Assembly (NCBI GenBank): GCA_963702055.1
Contig: OY969702.1
Span: forward strand, 2,294,001-2,358,000
Direction of reading: 5' to 3'
Length of the DNA: 64,000 nt
From: CAWINX01 sp963702055
GTDB taxonomy: Bacteria > Actinomycetota > Thermoleophilia > Solirubrobacterales > 70-9
Position 1 is the stretch's first letter. Each line of letters starts with the position of its first letter. The notes beneath the pieces were generated by a model. The model was given only the letters and a program-made list of their open reading frames with translations, was not told the origin of the DNA and did not search any database. Shown one piece after another: positions 27,801-34,675 of this stretch. The position numbers and the translations under genes were made by a program.

Positions 27801-28077
27801 CATCCAGGCCTTCTTCGCCAACCTGCCCGACGAGCCGCTCGACCGCTTCCAGATGACCCTCGCCGGTGGCAAGCGAGGGCTCTTGGTCAACTCGGCCGAC
27901 ATCTGCGCGAGGCCGCCGCAGGTCTCGGTCAAAGCGCTCGCCCAGAACAACATCGGCGCGGTCTTCAATACCGCCCTGCGCGGGCAGTGTCGCAAGCACA
28001 CGCGAAAGCACCACAAGAAGCACAAGCGCCATACGAGGCGACACGGCAAACGACACCACCGGAGGGCTCACCGATGA
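24850..28077 (+). CDS. Type B secreted repeat protein of the second A-B-C operon
   Basis: ATG 24850 gives 1,075 residues with a signal peptide (ILWGAAVGLATLFLSAAPAQA). Architecture follows the paralogue at 2941: FN3-like domain (TTYHFEYGS), DLPPGLLANPAALDKC, repeated CPDRTQIGTIEV-type modules, LPKGITGKLAGIPFCP and a Lys/His/Arg tail. Similarity to 2941 is high over the whole length, much higher than to 16717. After the vapBC insertion its translation can no longer be coupled to the type A gene, and no Shine-Dalgarno better than GGGGTG is visible. It remains coupled to the type C gene by ATGA at 28074. Confidence 0.85.
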   Translation: MRPKILWGAAVGLATLFLSAAPAQAAAPTLGAVSAADLQGVSAVLTGTVDPGGLPTTYHFEYGSQGACGSHPCSSTPSVAAGSGNAAIPARTAISGLAPNTTYNYRLVASNASGSPSPRTGTFKTTQGFGFLAGANGFSAAAIASGNTPASSAGTHPYQLNLALAFNQGTGFEGQPSAPFPDGDLRDLTVDLPPGLLANPAALDKCSLTDFHTPRSSPFEQSESGESCPDRTQIGTIEVKSSREGGVPRRFGLFNLDPPAGVLAQLGASPFGVPLVFDLAIHTNADDSYTLSLDAANITQALDVSGLDLGIWGVPWAASHDAQRGNCLNETEPSFPWCKASVGDPLQTDTAPLAYLTLPTSCGAPLSFSATADAWQQPARVSAEAENLNSGGQAVTETGCQSFSFAPDVEGFLTDVKASSPSGFNFRLSQDTPQLTAPSEQLPAQTRTAVLTLPAGVSINPSLGAGLSSCIPARYAAESAFNGQGNGCPLGSKIGDFTVHTPLFAETIGGAIYLAQPNVNPFDTMIAIYLVAKAPARGVLVRLAGKLVPDPATGQLTATFDGLPQIPYTDLNVDFRTGQRAPLVTPYPCGAATTAIDLTPWSGPGAKHSTTPSQISSGIGAGACPPPGAPPFTPGVLAGGVNANVNSYTPYFVHLSRTDDQQEITRYSMVLPKGITGKLAGIPFCPDAEIEAARHNTGYGEAANPSCPVSSLIGHTYTGYGVGSSPNYASGRVYLAGPYNGAPLSLVTVNSATVGPFDLGTIVIRSAFQVDEHTAQLRIDSSASDPIPHILSGIPLHLHDVLIYIDRPQFTHNPSSCAPSELVSTLGGAGADFASSADDTTATVSEHFQLLNCLTLGFRPTLGVKLRGGTKRNAYPELTATFSSRGAGDSNLKQISVTIPHQEFLAQNHIRGICTRAAFEAERCPANSIYGHATAYTPLFDDPLSGNVYLRSAPGRKLPDLVADLHSGAIRIVLEGHIGPSHGGIQAFFANLPDEPLDRFQMTLAGGKRGLLVNSADICARPPQVSVKALAQNNIGAVFNTALRGQCRKHTRKHHKKHKRHTRRHGKRHHRRAHR

Positions 28078-29525
28078 GGCCGACGAAACGCGCTCTGCTC
28101 GCGGCGCTCTGCGCGGCGCTGCTGGCGCTCTGCGCGGGAGCGACGCCCGCTCTGGGGGCGACCGGAGATCCGATCCTCGTCTTCGTTCCGCCGACCTACA
28201 CTTCGGTGCCGGGCGGCTACTTCGAAGGGCCCTGCGGGCTCGCCGTCGACTCTTCGGGGCGCTTCTACGTCTCCGACTACTACCACGACGCCGTCGATGT
28301 CTTCGAGTCCTCCTTTTCCGAACCGCGATACAAGACCCAGCTCGCCGGCGTCGATCCCATCGACGGCCCCTGTGGGTTGGCGCTCGATTCGGTCGGTCAT
28401 CTCTATGTCAACGACTTCGACCGCGGCGTCTCCCGCTACGGCGCCTATCCCTCCCCCTTCGGGACGGCGAGCCCGATAGCCGGGGCCGGGGTCGACTCCG
28501 CCCACCCGACCGGGGTCGCGGTCGATCCCAACACCGACGACGCCTACGTCGACGATCGCACCTACGTCACCGGCTATGACTCGAGTGGGGCGCAGCTGAT
28601 GGACGGAGCGAACCCGCTGCGGATCGGCCAGGGCACCCTCGGCGATGGCTATGGGCTGGCGACCGACGCCGCCGGGCGCCTCTACATCGCCGACGCCGCC
28701 GACGAGACGGTCAAGGTCTATGACCCCTCGATCAGCAAGACGACTCCGCAGCTGACGATCACAGGGCCCCCGGGCGGCTTCACTTCGCTGCGCCAGGCGT
28801 CGCTTGCCGTCGATCGCTCATACGGCGTCCTCTACGTGGTCGACGACCTCCAGCCCACCTACACCGAGGAGCCCGCCGCCCAGGTCGAGGCATTCGACAT
28901 ATCAACGGGCAACTATCTGGGGGTTCTCAAGTACCGCATCGTCGACGCGCTGCCGGCCGGCCTCGCCGTCGACAACTCCTCCTGGCTCGGCCGCGTCTAC
29001 GTCACCTCGGGCAACACCGATCAGGCGGGGGTCTACGCCTACGCGCCGGGTTCCCAGGTCGGCTCCTCGCTGCCCCCCGCGGTCGGGCTGACGGTGAGCG
29101 CGTCGGGAAGCGGAGGAGGGGCGATCGCCAGCAGCCTTGGGGGGGTCGACTGCTCGGCGTCCTGCACTGCCCAGATCCGCTCCGGGGCGCAGGTGACGCT
29201 GAGCGCGACTCCCGATCAGGGTTCCACCTTCGAGGGTTGGTCGGGAGCGGGCTGTGAGGGCAGCGGCGAGTGCACGGTGACGATGGACCAGGCGAACTCG
29301 GTCAGCGCCGACTTTGAGGCGACGCCCTCTTCGACTCCACCGACTCCGTCCTCCTCCCCGGCCCCGTCCCCGAGCGGGGGAGAGGCGCCCTTCGCCCCGA
29401 TCGCCCCCAAGCCCCATGCCAAGCGCCATCGGGCCCGTCGCCACCACCGGGCAAGACATCATCGCCACCACCGTCGTCGCGTCCGCCATCGTCACCATCA
29501 GCGACACCACAGAAAGAGCAGATGA
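28074..29525 (+). CDS. Type C secreted NHL-propeller protein of the second operon
   Basis: ATG 28074 overlaps the upstream stop and has GGAGGG seven bases upstream; 483 residues. The signal peptide is MRPTKRALLAALCAALLALC to about ALG. NHL repeats (CGLAVDSSGRFYVSDYY, CGLALDSVGHLYVNDFD) are followed by an InlB-B-like repeat (GGGAIASSLGG, FEGWSGAGCEGSGECTVTMD) and a His/Arg-rich tail ending HRKSR. Overall similarity to the gene at 6210 is obvious. The stop overlaps the start of a lipoprotein gene (ATGA at 29522), extending the operon. Confidence 0.85.
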   Translation: MRPTKRALLAALCAALLALCAGATPALGATGDPILVFVPPTYTSVPGGYFEGPCGLAVDSSGRFYVSDYYHDAVDVFESSFSEPRYKTQLAGVDPIDGPCGLALDSVGHLYVNDFDRGVSRYGAYPSPFGTASPIAGAGVDSAHPTGVAVDPNTDDAYVDDRTYVTGYDSSGAQLMDGANPLRIGQGTLGDGYGLATDAAGRLYIADAADETVKVYDPSISKTTPQLTITGPPGGFTSLRQASLAVDRSYGVLYVVDDLQPTYTEEPAAQVEAFDISTGNYLGVLKYRIVDALPAGLAVDNSSWLGRVYVTSGNTDQAGVYAYAPGSQVGSSLPPAVGLTVSASGSGGGAIASSLGGVDCSASCTAQIRSGAQVTLSATPDQGSTFEGWSGAGCEGSGECTVTMDQANSVSADFEATPSSTPPTPSSSPAPSPSGGEAPFAPIAPKPHAKRHRARRHHRARHHRHHRRRVRHRHHQRHHRKSR

Positions 29526-30205
29526 AACTCGTAAAGACCATCCCCGCCCCGATTGTCATCCTCGCCCTGCTCGCGGCGCTCGCCGGCTGCGGCGGGAGCG
29601 GCAGCTCCACCTCGACCACCGCGTCGACCTCGACTGGCGCCGCGACGGCGCAGAAGGGCGGCAAGCAGAAGAACCAGAAGACCGCAAAGGGGGGTGGCTC
29701 CCAGCAGGGGAAGACGAACGGCACGGCGACGACCGACCCCAACCCGTTGCCCAACCAGGGCGCCAAGGCGGTTGCCCCCGGCGTCCCCACCGCCAAGCAC
29801 GGCAACGCGATCCAGACCTATGGCACCGAGGGCCCGGTGACCGAGCGAGTCCAGGCGACGCGCTTCATCGCTTCCTATCTGGGCACCGTCGCGGCCGGCG
29901 ACTGGGCGGCCGCCTGCGACTACTTGCCCGCCGCGATCAGGCACAAGGCGGCATCGGCCGCCAAGCGGTATCCGCAGATCAAGGGCAGCGGCTGCGGGGC
30001 CGGCCTGGGCGCGTTCCTGGGCACCCCGCCCAAGGCCCTGCTGCGGGCGAGCACCCGGGTTCACGTGCTGAGCTTCCGCGTCAAGGGTGACCGAGCGTTC
30101 CTCATCTACCGCAACAGCGCCGGCAAGTTCTACTACCTGTCGCTCAATCGGCATGGAGGCGGGTGGCAAGTCAGTTCGCTGACCGGGGTCGGGTCGGTGC
30201 TTTAG
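29522..30205 (+). CDS. Putative lipoprotein with Ser/Thr-rich linker (first of a pair)
   Basis: 227 residues from ATG 29522, overlapping the type C stop. A lipoprotein signal is clear: ILALLAALAGC with the lipobox Cys at about 22, then a flexible Gly/Ser/Thr and Lys/Gln segment. The C-terminal domain (after TDPNPLPNQGAKAVAPGVP) is globular: YLGTVAAGDWAAACDYLP, a GSGCGAGLGAFL segment and a closing strand region GKFYYLSLNRHGGGWQV. It has the look of a small NTF2/lumazine-like fold, but no family is claimed. The next gene is its paralogue. Confidence 0.8.
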   Translation: MKLVKTIPAPIVILALLAALAGCGGSGSSTSTTASTSTGAATAQKGGKQKNQKTAKGGGSQQGKTNGTATTDPNPLPNQGAKAVAPGVPTAKHGNAIQTYGTEGPVTERVQATRFIASYLGTVAAGDWAAACDYLPAAIRHKAASAAKRYPQIKGSGCGAGLGAFLGTPPKALLRASTRVHVLSFRVKGDRAFLIYRNSAGKFYYLSLNRHGGGWQVSSLTGVGSVL

Positions 30206-30213
30206 TGGGAAAG

Positions 30214-30939
30214 ATGAGATCGCGCATCGTCAACAGGATCGCTTCAGCCCTCGCCGCCATGGCGCTGCTGGGCATTGCCGTCTCCCTCGCCGGCTGTGGG
30301 GGCGGCGGCGGATCGACGTCGACTTCGATCGCCACCACCACCGCAGCAAAGCCGAAGGGCCACAGGCAAAAGCAGAAGCAGAAGCAAAAGCAAAAGCAGG
30401 AGCCTTCCAAGCAGGGTGGCTCTCAAGCGCAGAAGGCGAGCGGAGCCGCTCCGACCGACCCAAATCCGCTGCCCAACCAGGGCACCGAGGCGGTCGCGCC
30501 GGGCGTGCCCACGGTCAAACACGGTGACAACTCGATTCAGACCTACGGCACCGAAGGCCCGGCGGCCGATCGCGTCGCGATCGCGGCAACGGCTCAGGCC
30601 TACCTCAACGACCTGGCGGCCGGTCGCTGGGCGGCCGCCTGTTCCCTCTACCCTGCGGCGACCCAGCGCAAAATGGCCAACGTGGTGCAGAGGTCTCCGC
30701 GGATCGGGGGCAGCGGCTGCGGTCCCGCTCTCGGCGCGCTGCTGGTCCACGCGCCGAAGTCGCTGCTGCGTTCGAAAGCCCGGATCGAAGTGGTCAGCTT
30801 CCGGGTCAAAGGCCCCCAGGCTTTCATCGTCTACCGCAACGGCGGCAAGTACTACAACCTGCCGTTGCACCGCGAGGGGGGGCAGTGGAAGATCACCGCC
30901 ACCTTCGGCATCCCGCTGGTGCTCGGGGGGAACTCCTAG
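30214..30939 (+). CDS. Putative lipoprotein, paralogue of the preceding gene
   Basis: ATG 30214 (behind GGGAAAG) is preferred over an upstream in-frame ATG at 30163 because it places the signal sequence at the N-terminus: IASALAAMALLGIAVSLAGC. 241 residues. A run of KQKQKQKQKQ follows the lipidation site, then TDPNPLPNQGTEAVAPGVP and the same globular domain as in the upstream gene (AYLNDLAAGRWAAACSLYP, GGSGCGPALGALL, KYYNLPLHREGGQWKI). The two genes are a tandem duplication with diverged sequence and close the second operon. Confidence 0.8.
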   Translation: MRSRIVNRIASALAAMALLGIAVSLAGCGGGGGSTSTSIATTTAAKPKGHRQKQKQKQKQKQEPSKQGGSQAQKASGAAPTDPNPLPNQGTEAVAPGVPTVKHGDNSIQTYGTEGPAADRVAIAATAQAYLNDLAAGRWAAACSLYPAATQRKMANVVQRSPRIGGSGCGPALGALLVHAPKSLLRSKARIEVVSFRVKGPQAFIVYRNGGKYYNLPLHREGGQWKITATFGIPLVLGGNS

Positions 30940-30960
30940 GTGTAATTCCTAAGCACGTTG

Positions 30961-30979
30961 TTCATCCGGTCCGGATGAA
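30961..30979. repeat. 19-bp perfect palindrome downstream of the lipoprotein pair
   Basis: TTCATCCGG-T-CCGGATGAA, nine-base arms around one base. It lies 21 bp after the stop of the last operon gene and before the gene fragments. A binding site or the remnant of a hairpin terminator is possible. Confidence 0.4.
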
Positions 30980-31246
30980 GCTCCACGCCGGGGCTCGCCG
31001 AGGCGTTCGAATTGCTCGAACCCGATGGCGCCTTTACGACCTCGACTTGTCGCGGCTCCGACCGCGGGCCTCCACGCCCTCAGCCAGGCCGCATTCGGCT
31101 TCGACGCTCGACAGCAGGACCCCTCCGACCAACCCGCCCATTTGGAGGATCAGCTGCTCTGGCTGCGGGAAGCCGGGTTCGCCGACATCGATTGCCACTG
31201 GAAGTGGCTTGAGCTGGCGCTGGTCGGAGGAGCCAAGCCCGGCTAA
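30975..31246 (+). pseudogene. Fragment of a SAM-dependent methyltransferase
   Basis: Three consecutive pieces of a class I methyltransferase C-terminus lie in three frames: GLAEAFELLEPDGAF (30991 onward), YDLDLS (a base shift later), and LHALSQAAFGFD through LREAGFADIDCHWKWLELAL (to TAA at 31246). The order and spacing match the family's end, in which a strand with LLxPGGxF is followed by WLREAGFxDVDCxWK. The catalytic SAM-binding half is absent. At least two frameshifts and a 5' deletion make this a dead gene. Confidence 0.6.
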
Positions 31247-31425
31247 CCCGTCGAGCCCTGCATCTCCTCCTGCGCGACCGCCGGGCCCAAATACGGCAGC
31301 ACCGCGAAGTACATCAGCGATGGGACGAGGGAGGCGAGGTCGTCGAGCTCGTCGCGGTAGAGGGACTCGATGCCGCCGATCACCCCGACCGGGGTGAGGC
31401 CGGAGGCGGCGGGCGGCTCGCCCAT
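31243..31425 (-). pseudogene. C-terminal fragment of a TetR-family regulator
   Basis: On the minus strand the frame reads TPVGVIGGIESLYRDELD, then LVPSLMYFAVLPYLGP and AVAQEEM, ending at 31243. This is the typical ligand-domain end of TetR regulators. The helix-turn-helix domain is missing and upstream sequence in the frame loses coding character. It abuts the end of the methyltransferase fragment. Confidence 0.5.
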
Positions 31426-31532
31426 CGTTCGGCTCCCGCTGGGACTGGCTCGAGGCAATCGACCCGGTGGGCGAGATCGGAAGAGCGTGCGCCCTGGCCT
31501 GGGGCGAGCGCGACCCCAGCACCGGCAGGTGA
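31424..31532 (+). pseudogene. Orphan C-terminal fragment of an unknown protein
   Basis: A plus-strand frame reads FGSRWDWLEAIDPVGEI, then GRACALAWGERDPSTGR and TGA (31530-31532). It has clear protein character but no start, beginning where the TetR fragment ends. Three unrelated gene ends within 600 bp next to a tRNA gene indicate repeated insertion and deletion. Confidence 0.4.
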
Positions 31533-31587
31533 CCCCGCTCGCGGCCTGGCGGACGGATCGATTCAGGCTAAGATCGACCGTTGATTC

Positions 31588-31660
<73 letters not shown>

Positions 31661-31707
31661 TTCTGGTCGAGGGGCCGCGCAAGGATTGGCGGTAGCTCCC
31701 TACCGCG

Positions 31708-31741
31708 GCGCTATACTGCGCTATACACGTAATACGGAGGT
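31708..31741 (+). promoter_or_regulatory. Promoter and tandem-repeat operator of the DUF433/DUF5615-type pair
   Basis: The 9-mer GCGCTATAC occurs twice in tandem (31708-31716 and 31718-31726), supplying -10-like TATACT and TATACA. An inverted repeat GGTAG-ctcc-CTACC lies just upstream (31691-31704). GGAGG at 31737-31741 is the Shine-Dalgarno for the ATG at 31748. Tandem sites suggest autoregulation by the antitoxin. Confidence 0.45.
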
Positions 31742-31747
31742 TCGATC

Positions 31748-32173
31748 ATGGCACGCGGACCAAGCAAGAAGAGCGTCAGCTTCCGCTTCGATCCGATCAC
31801 GGTGAAGCGCCTCAAAAATCACGCGGCTGAGGCCGGTGGCGGTCAGACGGCGCTTGCCGAGCGCTACATCGAGGAGGGAATCCGCCAGGACGAACACCCG
31901 CTGATCTACTTCCGCGAGGGCGCCGCCGGCCGCCGGCCCGCTCTCCTCGGCTCCCGCCTCGACGTCGCCGAGGCGATTACGACGATTCGCCAGAACGAGG
32001 GCTCGGTCGAGCAGGCCGCCGAGTATTTGGAGATTCCGGTCGAGCAGCTCGAAGCCGCGGCGCGTTACTACGGCGAATTCACCGACGAGGTCGACGAGCT
32101 AATCGAGCGCTCCCGCCTCGCCGCCGAACGCGAGCGCGAGCGCTGGCTCAGGGGGCAAGAGGCGCTGGCTTGA
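31748..32173 (+). CDS. Ribbon-helix-helix/DUF433-like antitoxin
   Basis: 141 residues from ATG 31748 with a good GGAGG. The N-terminal 50 residues (KKSVSFRFDPITVKRLKNHA) are a ribbon-helix-helix-like DNA-binding segment. Residues about 62-105 (LLGSRLDVAEAITTIRQNEGSVEQAAEYLEIPVEQLEAAARYY) match the DUF433 helix-turn-helix fold of VapB45-type antitoxins. The C-terminal part is a charged helix. It is translationally coupled to the next gene (TTGA at 32170), a PIN-like toxin. Confidence 0.8.
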   Translation: MARGPSKKSVSFRFDPITVKRLKNHAAEAGGGQTALAERYIEEGIRQDEHPLIYFREGAAGRRPALLGSRLDVAEAITTIRQNEGSVEQAAEYLEIPVEQLEAAARYYGEFTDEVDELIERSRLAAERERERWLRGQEALA

Positions 32174-32535
32174 AGCTGTTGCTCGACGAGATGATCTCGC
32201 CACGGATCGCTCGCGAGTTGCGCGGCCAGGACTTCGACGTCCAGGCGATCAAGAGCGACCGGCCGGATCTGGCAATGCTCGCCGACCGGGAGATCGTCCG
32301 CCGCATGGCCGCCGAGAAGCGAGCCGTGGTCACCAACGACGTTCTCGACTTTCAGCTGATCCACAACCAACTGCTCGGCGCCGGCGAGGAGCACTACGGC
32401 ATGGTCTTCACCAGCGATGCCACGATGCCTCGCAACAAGGCGTCGATCCCCCTTTGGGTCAAGGCTCTGGGGGAACTTCTCGAGGAAGGCCCGACAGACG
32501 ATGCGCTGCGCAACAGGGTTCGTCACCTCACCTAA
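32170..32535 (+). CDS. DUF5615-family PIN-like toxin
   Basis: 121 residues from a TTG start at 32170 overlapping the upstream stop. The start MKLLLDEMISPRIARELRGQ and the segments DREIVRRMAAEKRAVVTNDVLDF match DUF5615 PIN-like proteins, with acidic residues D6, E7, D59 or nearby and D78/D81 likely in the active site. It is probably an RNase neutralised by the protein encoded upstream; that activity is inferred from the family. Confidence 0.8.
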   Translation: MKLLLDEMISPRIARELRGQDFDVQAIKSDRPDLAMLADREIVRRMAAEKRAVVTNDVLDFQLIHNQLLGAGEEHYGMVFTSDATMPRNKASIPLWVKALGELLEEGPTDDALRNRVRHLT

Positions 32536-32555
32536 CGCCGGCAATTGGCGACTGT

Positions 32556-32569
32556 TAACGTATCCGTTA
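32556..32569 (+). promoter_or_regulatory. Inverted repeat TAACG-TATC-CGTTA at an XRE gene start
   Basis: Five-base arms separated by TATC; the last base of the right arm is the A of the ATG at 32569. The other XRE-nucleotidyltransferase module has a site with the same TATC centre (39458-39473). This is a likely operator for the encoded XRE protein. Confidence 0.5.
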
Positions 32570-32934
32570 TGGCCAAAGCGAATAACGCCGTGCCGGTGCT
32601 TGGCAGGGTCCTGAGTGACGCTCGCCACCGCGCCGGCGTCTCTCAGCGCCGGCTTGCCATCCGAACGGGTATCGCGGCGCCGTCGATAAGTCGCATTGAA
32701 AACGGGCACGAATCGCCTTCTTTCGAACGCTTCGCAGCCTGCATGGAGGCACTCGGCTTTGAGCCCGTCGTCGAGGTGCACGAGCTTGGCGGTAGCGAGG
32801 CCGACCCCGTCCATCTCGCCGCCGAGGCGCGGCAGACACCCTCTCAACGCCTGGGAAGCCTGTTCGCTTGGATGCGTTTCGGCGACCAGCTCGTTCGCGC
32901 GCAGCCGCGGCCTCTATCCGATCGCGAAGGCTGA
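32569..32934 (+). CDS. XRE-family regulator, putative antitoxin of a nucleotidyltransferase module
   Basis: 121 residues from ATG 32569; a TTG at 32545 is possible but would place the operator inside the gene. The helix-turn-helix is clear: GRVLSDARHRAGVSQRRLAIRTG, IAAPSISRIENGHESPSFE. The C-terminal part ADPVHLAAEARQTPSQRLGS parallels DPVHLRAALKRTPAERLE in the second module at 39484, showing common origin. It is followed after 2 bp by a nucleotidyltransferase gene, an arrangement resembling AbiE-like or MenTA-like toxin-antitoxin pairs. Confidence 0.82.
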   Translation: MAKANNAVPVLGRVLSDARHRAGVSQRRLAIRTGIAAPSISRIENGHESPSFERFAACMEALGFEPVVEVHELGGSEADPVHLAAEARQTPSQRLGSLFAWMRFGDQLVRAQPRPLSDREG

Positions 32935-32936
32935 GG

Positions 32937-33470
32937 ATGCTCGAGGAGCTGCCGTCAGAGCCTGATCGCGGTCCGCTGAACCCGGTGCGCATCTTCGAGG
33001 CCCTGCAGCGCAACGAGGTGGAGTACTTGACCATCGGTGGCGTCGCGGTAAACGTCCACGGCCACATTCGCAATACCCGCGATGTGGACATCCTGGTCGA
33101 ATGGAGCGCCGAGAACATGCGACGCTTGAGCGCGGCGCTGAGCGAGCTCGACGCCCAACTCTTTGGCGTCGACGCCGATCCCTTGGAAGTCGATCCGCGC
33201 GATCCTGTCGACCTCCTGAATGGCGGCGACTTCACCCTGCGCACCGCCGCGGGAGGCCTCGACCTCTTCGACCCCAAAGAGATCCCGGGCGGGCGCCCTT
33301 ACGAGGAGATGCGCCCCCGCGCCGTGGAGGCCGTCGTTGAGGGCGTCAGCGTCCGTGCTGTCGGTTTCGACGACCTGATTCGCCTCAAGAGGGAGTCCGG
33401 CCGCGATCGCGACCTCGAGGACGTCGCCACTCTCTTGGCCGCCAAACGCGAGGCAGGGCAGGGCAACTAG
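32937..33470 (+). CDS. AbiEii/DUF6036-like nucleotidyltransferase, putative toxin
   Basis: 177 residues from ATG 32937, 2 bp after the XRE stop. The nucleotidyltransferase core is visible as EYLTIGGVAVNVHGHIRNTR followed by DVDILVEWS, a GG...TxDxD-type motif with D residues for metal binding. The C-terminal part (VEGVSVRAVGFDDLIRLKRESGRDRDLEDVATLL) is shared by many nucleotidyltransferases linked to toxin-antitoxin systems. The homologue at 39803 has the same order. Likely role: nucleotide transfer to an RNA or protein target. Confidence 0.8.
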   Translation: MLEELPSEPDRGPLNPVRIFEALQRNEVEYLTIGGVAVNVHGHIRNTRDVDILVEWSAENMRRLSAALSELDAQLFGVDADPLEVDPRDPVDLLNGGDFTLRTAAGGLDLFDPKEIPGGRPYEEMRPRAVEAVVEGVSVRAVGFDDLIRLKRESGRDRDLEDVATLLAAKREAGQGN

Positions 33471-33482
33471 TCTTCCTGGCCG

Positions 33483-34625
33483 ATGGACTTCTCCCTGACC
33501 GACGAGCAGAATGACTTCGTCGCCGCGATTCGCGACTTCTGCGCGCGCGAGTGCGGGACCTCCGAGCAGCGCGAGCGTCTGACCGACGGCTACGCCGACC
33601 ACCACAACTTCGAGCTGTACCGCAAGATGGCCGAGCTCGGATGGCTCGGGGTGACGATCCCCGAGGAATACGGCGGCTCCGGCGGCAGCATGCTCGACGC
33701 CTGCCTCTTCATGGAGGAGAGCTCGCGCGGCCTCGCCCCGATCGGCGGCTACGCGACGACGCTGATCGTCGCCGGCGCCACCCAGCGCTTCGGCAGCGAG
33801 GAGCAGAAGACGGAGATCCTCGGCGGCGTCGCCGCCGGCTCGGTCGAGGCGATCGCGATGACCGAGCCCGAGTCCGGCTCCGACGTCGGCTCCCTGACCA
33901 CCTCCGCCGAGCGGGTCGACGGCGGCTTCGTCCTCAACGGCCAGAAGGTCTTCATCTCCAACGCCCACATCGCCGACCACGTCCTCGTCGTCTGCCGCAC
34001 CACCAAGGGCGAGTCAAAGCACGAGGGTCTCTCGATGATCTGGCTGCCCCGCGACGCCGCCGGCATGGAGATCAAGTCGATCCAGACGATGGGGGGGAGG
34101 GAGACCAACTACGTCTACCTGACCGACTGCGAGGCGCCCGCCGACGCCGTGCTCGGTGAGGTCGACCAGGCCTGGACGCAGCTGATGGCCGGCCTCAACG
34201 TCGAGCGCCTGATCCTCGCCGCGACGATGCTCGGCATCGCCCAGCGCGCCTTCGACGACGCCCTCGCCTACGTCAAGGAGCGCCGCCAGTTCGGCCGCCC
34301 GATCGGCTCCTTCCAGGCCCTCCAGCACCGCCTCGCCGACATGGCCACCGACCTCGAGGCCGCCCGCCTGATGACCCGCTGGGTCGCCACCCTCACCGAC
34401 GAGGACCCGGGCCGCATGCTCCCCCGCGAGGCCTCGATGGTGAAGCTCCACGTAACCGAGGTCGCCAAGCGCGTCACCCTCGAGGGCATGCAGCTGATGG
34501 GCGGCTACGGCTACTCCTCCGAATACGACATGGAGCGCCTCGTCCGCACCTCCCTGGTCTCCACGATCTACGGCGGCACCTCGGAGATCCAGCGCAACAT
34601 CATCGCCAAGACGCTCGGCCTCTGA
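33483..34625 (+). CDS. Acyl-CoA dehydrogenase family protein
   Basis: 380 residues from ATG 33483, the usual length. Family features in order: N-terminal helical domain (MDFSLTDEQNDFVAAIRDFC), EEYGGSGGS, the FAD/substrate segment AIAMTEPESGSDVGSLTT, LNGQKVFISNAHIADHVLV, KERRQFGRPIGSFQALQHRLADM and the end YGGTSEIQRNIIAKTLGL. At the position of the catalytic Glu in medium-chain enzymes (IYEGT) this protein has Gly (IYGGT), common in actinobacterial paralogues, so substrate and base are uncertain. Its 3' end is duplicated 1,249 bp downstream around an inserted ATPase gene. Confidence 0.9.
   Translation: MDFSLTDEQNDFVAAIRDFCARECGTSEQRERLTDGYADHHNFELYRKMAELGWLGVTIPEEYGGSGGSMLDACLFMEESSRGLAPIGGYATTLIVAGATQRFGSEEQKTEILGGVAAGSVEAIAMTEPESGSDVGSLTTSAERVDGGFVLNGQKVFISNAHIADHVLVVCRTTKGESKHEGLSMIWLPRDAAGMEIKSIQTMGGRETNYVYLTDCEAPADAVLGEVDQAWTQLMAGLNVERLILAATMLGIAQRAFDDALAYVKERRQFGRPIGSFQALQHRLADMATDLEAARLMTRWVATLTDEDPGRMLPREASMVKLHVTEVAKRVTLEGMQLMGGYGYSSEYDMERLVRTSLVSTIYGGTSEIQRNIIAKTLGL
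34590..34623 (+). repeat. Direct repeat, copy 1: 3' end of the acyl-CoA dehydrogenase gene
   Basis: These 34 bases encode QRNIIAKTLGL and the beginning of the stop; the same sequence with one mismatch recurs at 35839-35872. Similarity continues weakly through AGCCGG after the stop. Confidence 0.8.
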
Positions 34626-34641
34626 GCCGGCCCTGCGAAGT

Positions 34642-34674
34642 TTGTCGTCATTTTTCGGTGTAAAATGACGACAA
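34642..34674 (+). promoter_or_regulatory. 13-bp inverted repeat with an internal -10 hexamer, upstream of the ATPase gene
   Basis: TTGTCGTCATTTT (34642-34654) and AAAATGACGACAA (34662-34674) are perfect inverted repeats separated by 7 bp, ending 1 bp before the ATG at 34676. TAAAAT (34661-34666, five of six to TATAAT) lies in the right arm and would start transcription at or next to the ATG, giving a leaderless mRNA; no Shine-Dalgarno is present. Probably an operator-promoter. Confidence 0.55.
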
Positions 34675-34675
34675 C

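Noticed and set aside
30361..30400. A CRISPR-like or satellite array in the AAGCAGAAGCA repeat
   Set aside because: It encodes the KQKQKQ linker of a lipoprotein, is only about 40 bp long and has no spacers. No CRISPR array was seen elsewhere in the window.
31474..31488. A 15-base match to an Illumina adapter (AGATCGGAAGAGCGT), suggesting assembly contamination
   Set aside because: A natural reading frame passes straight through it (GEIGRACALAWGERD) with no break in protein character, and the match stops where the adapter would continue.
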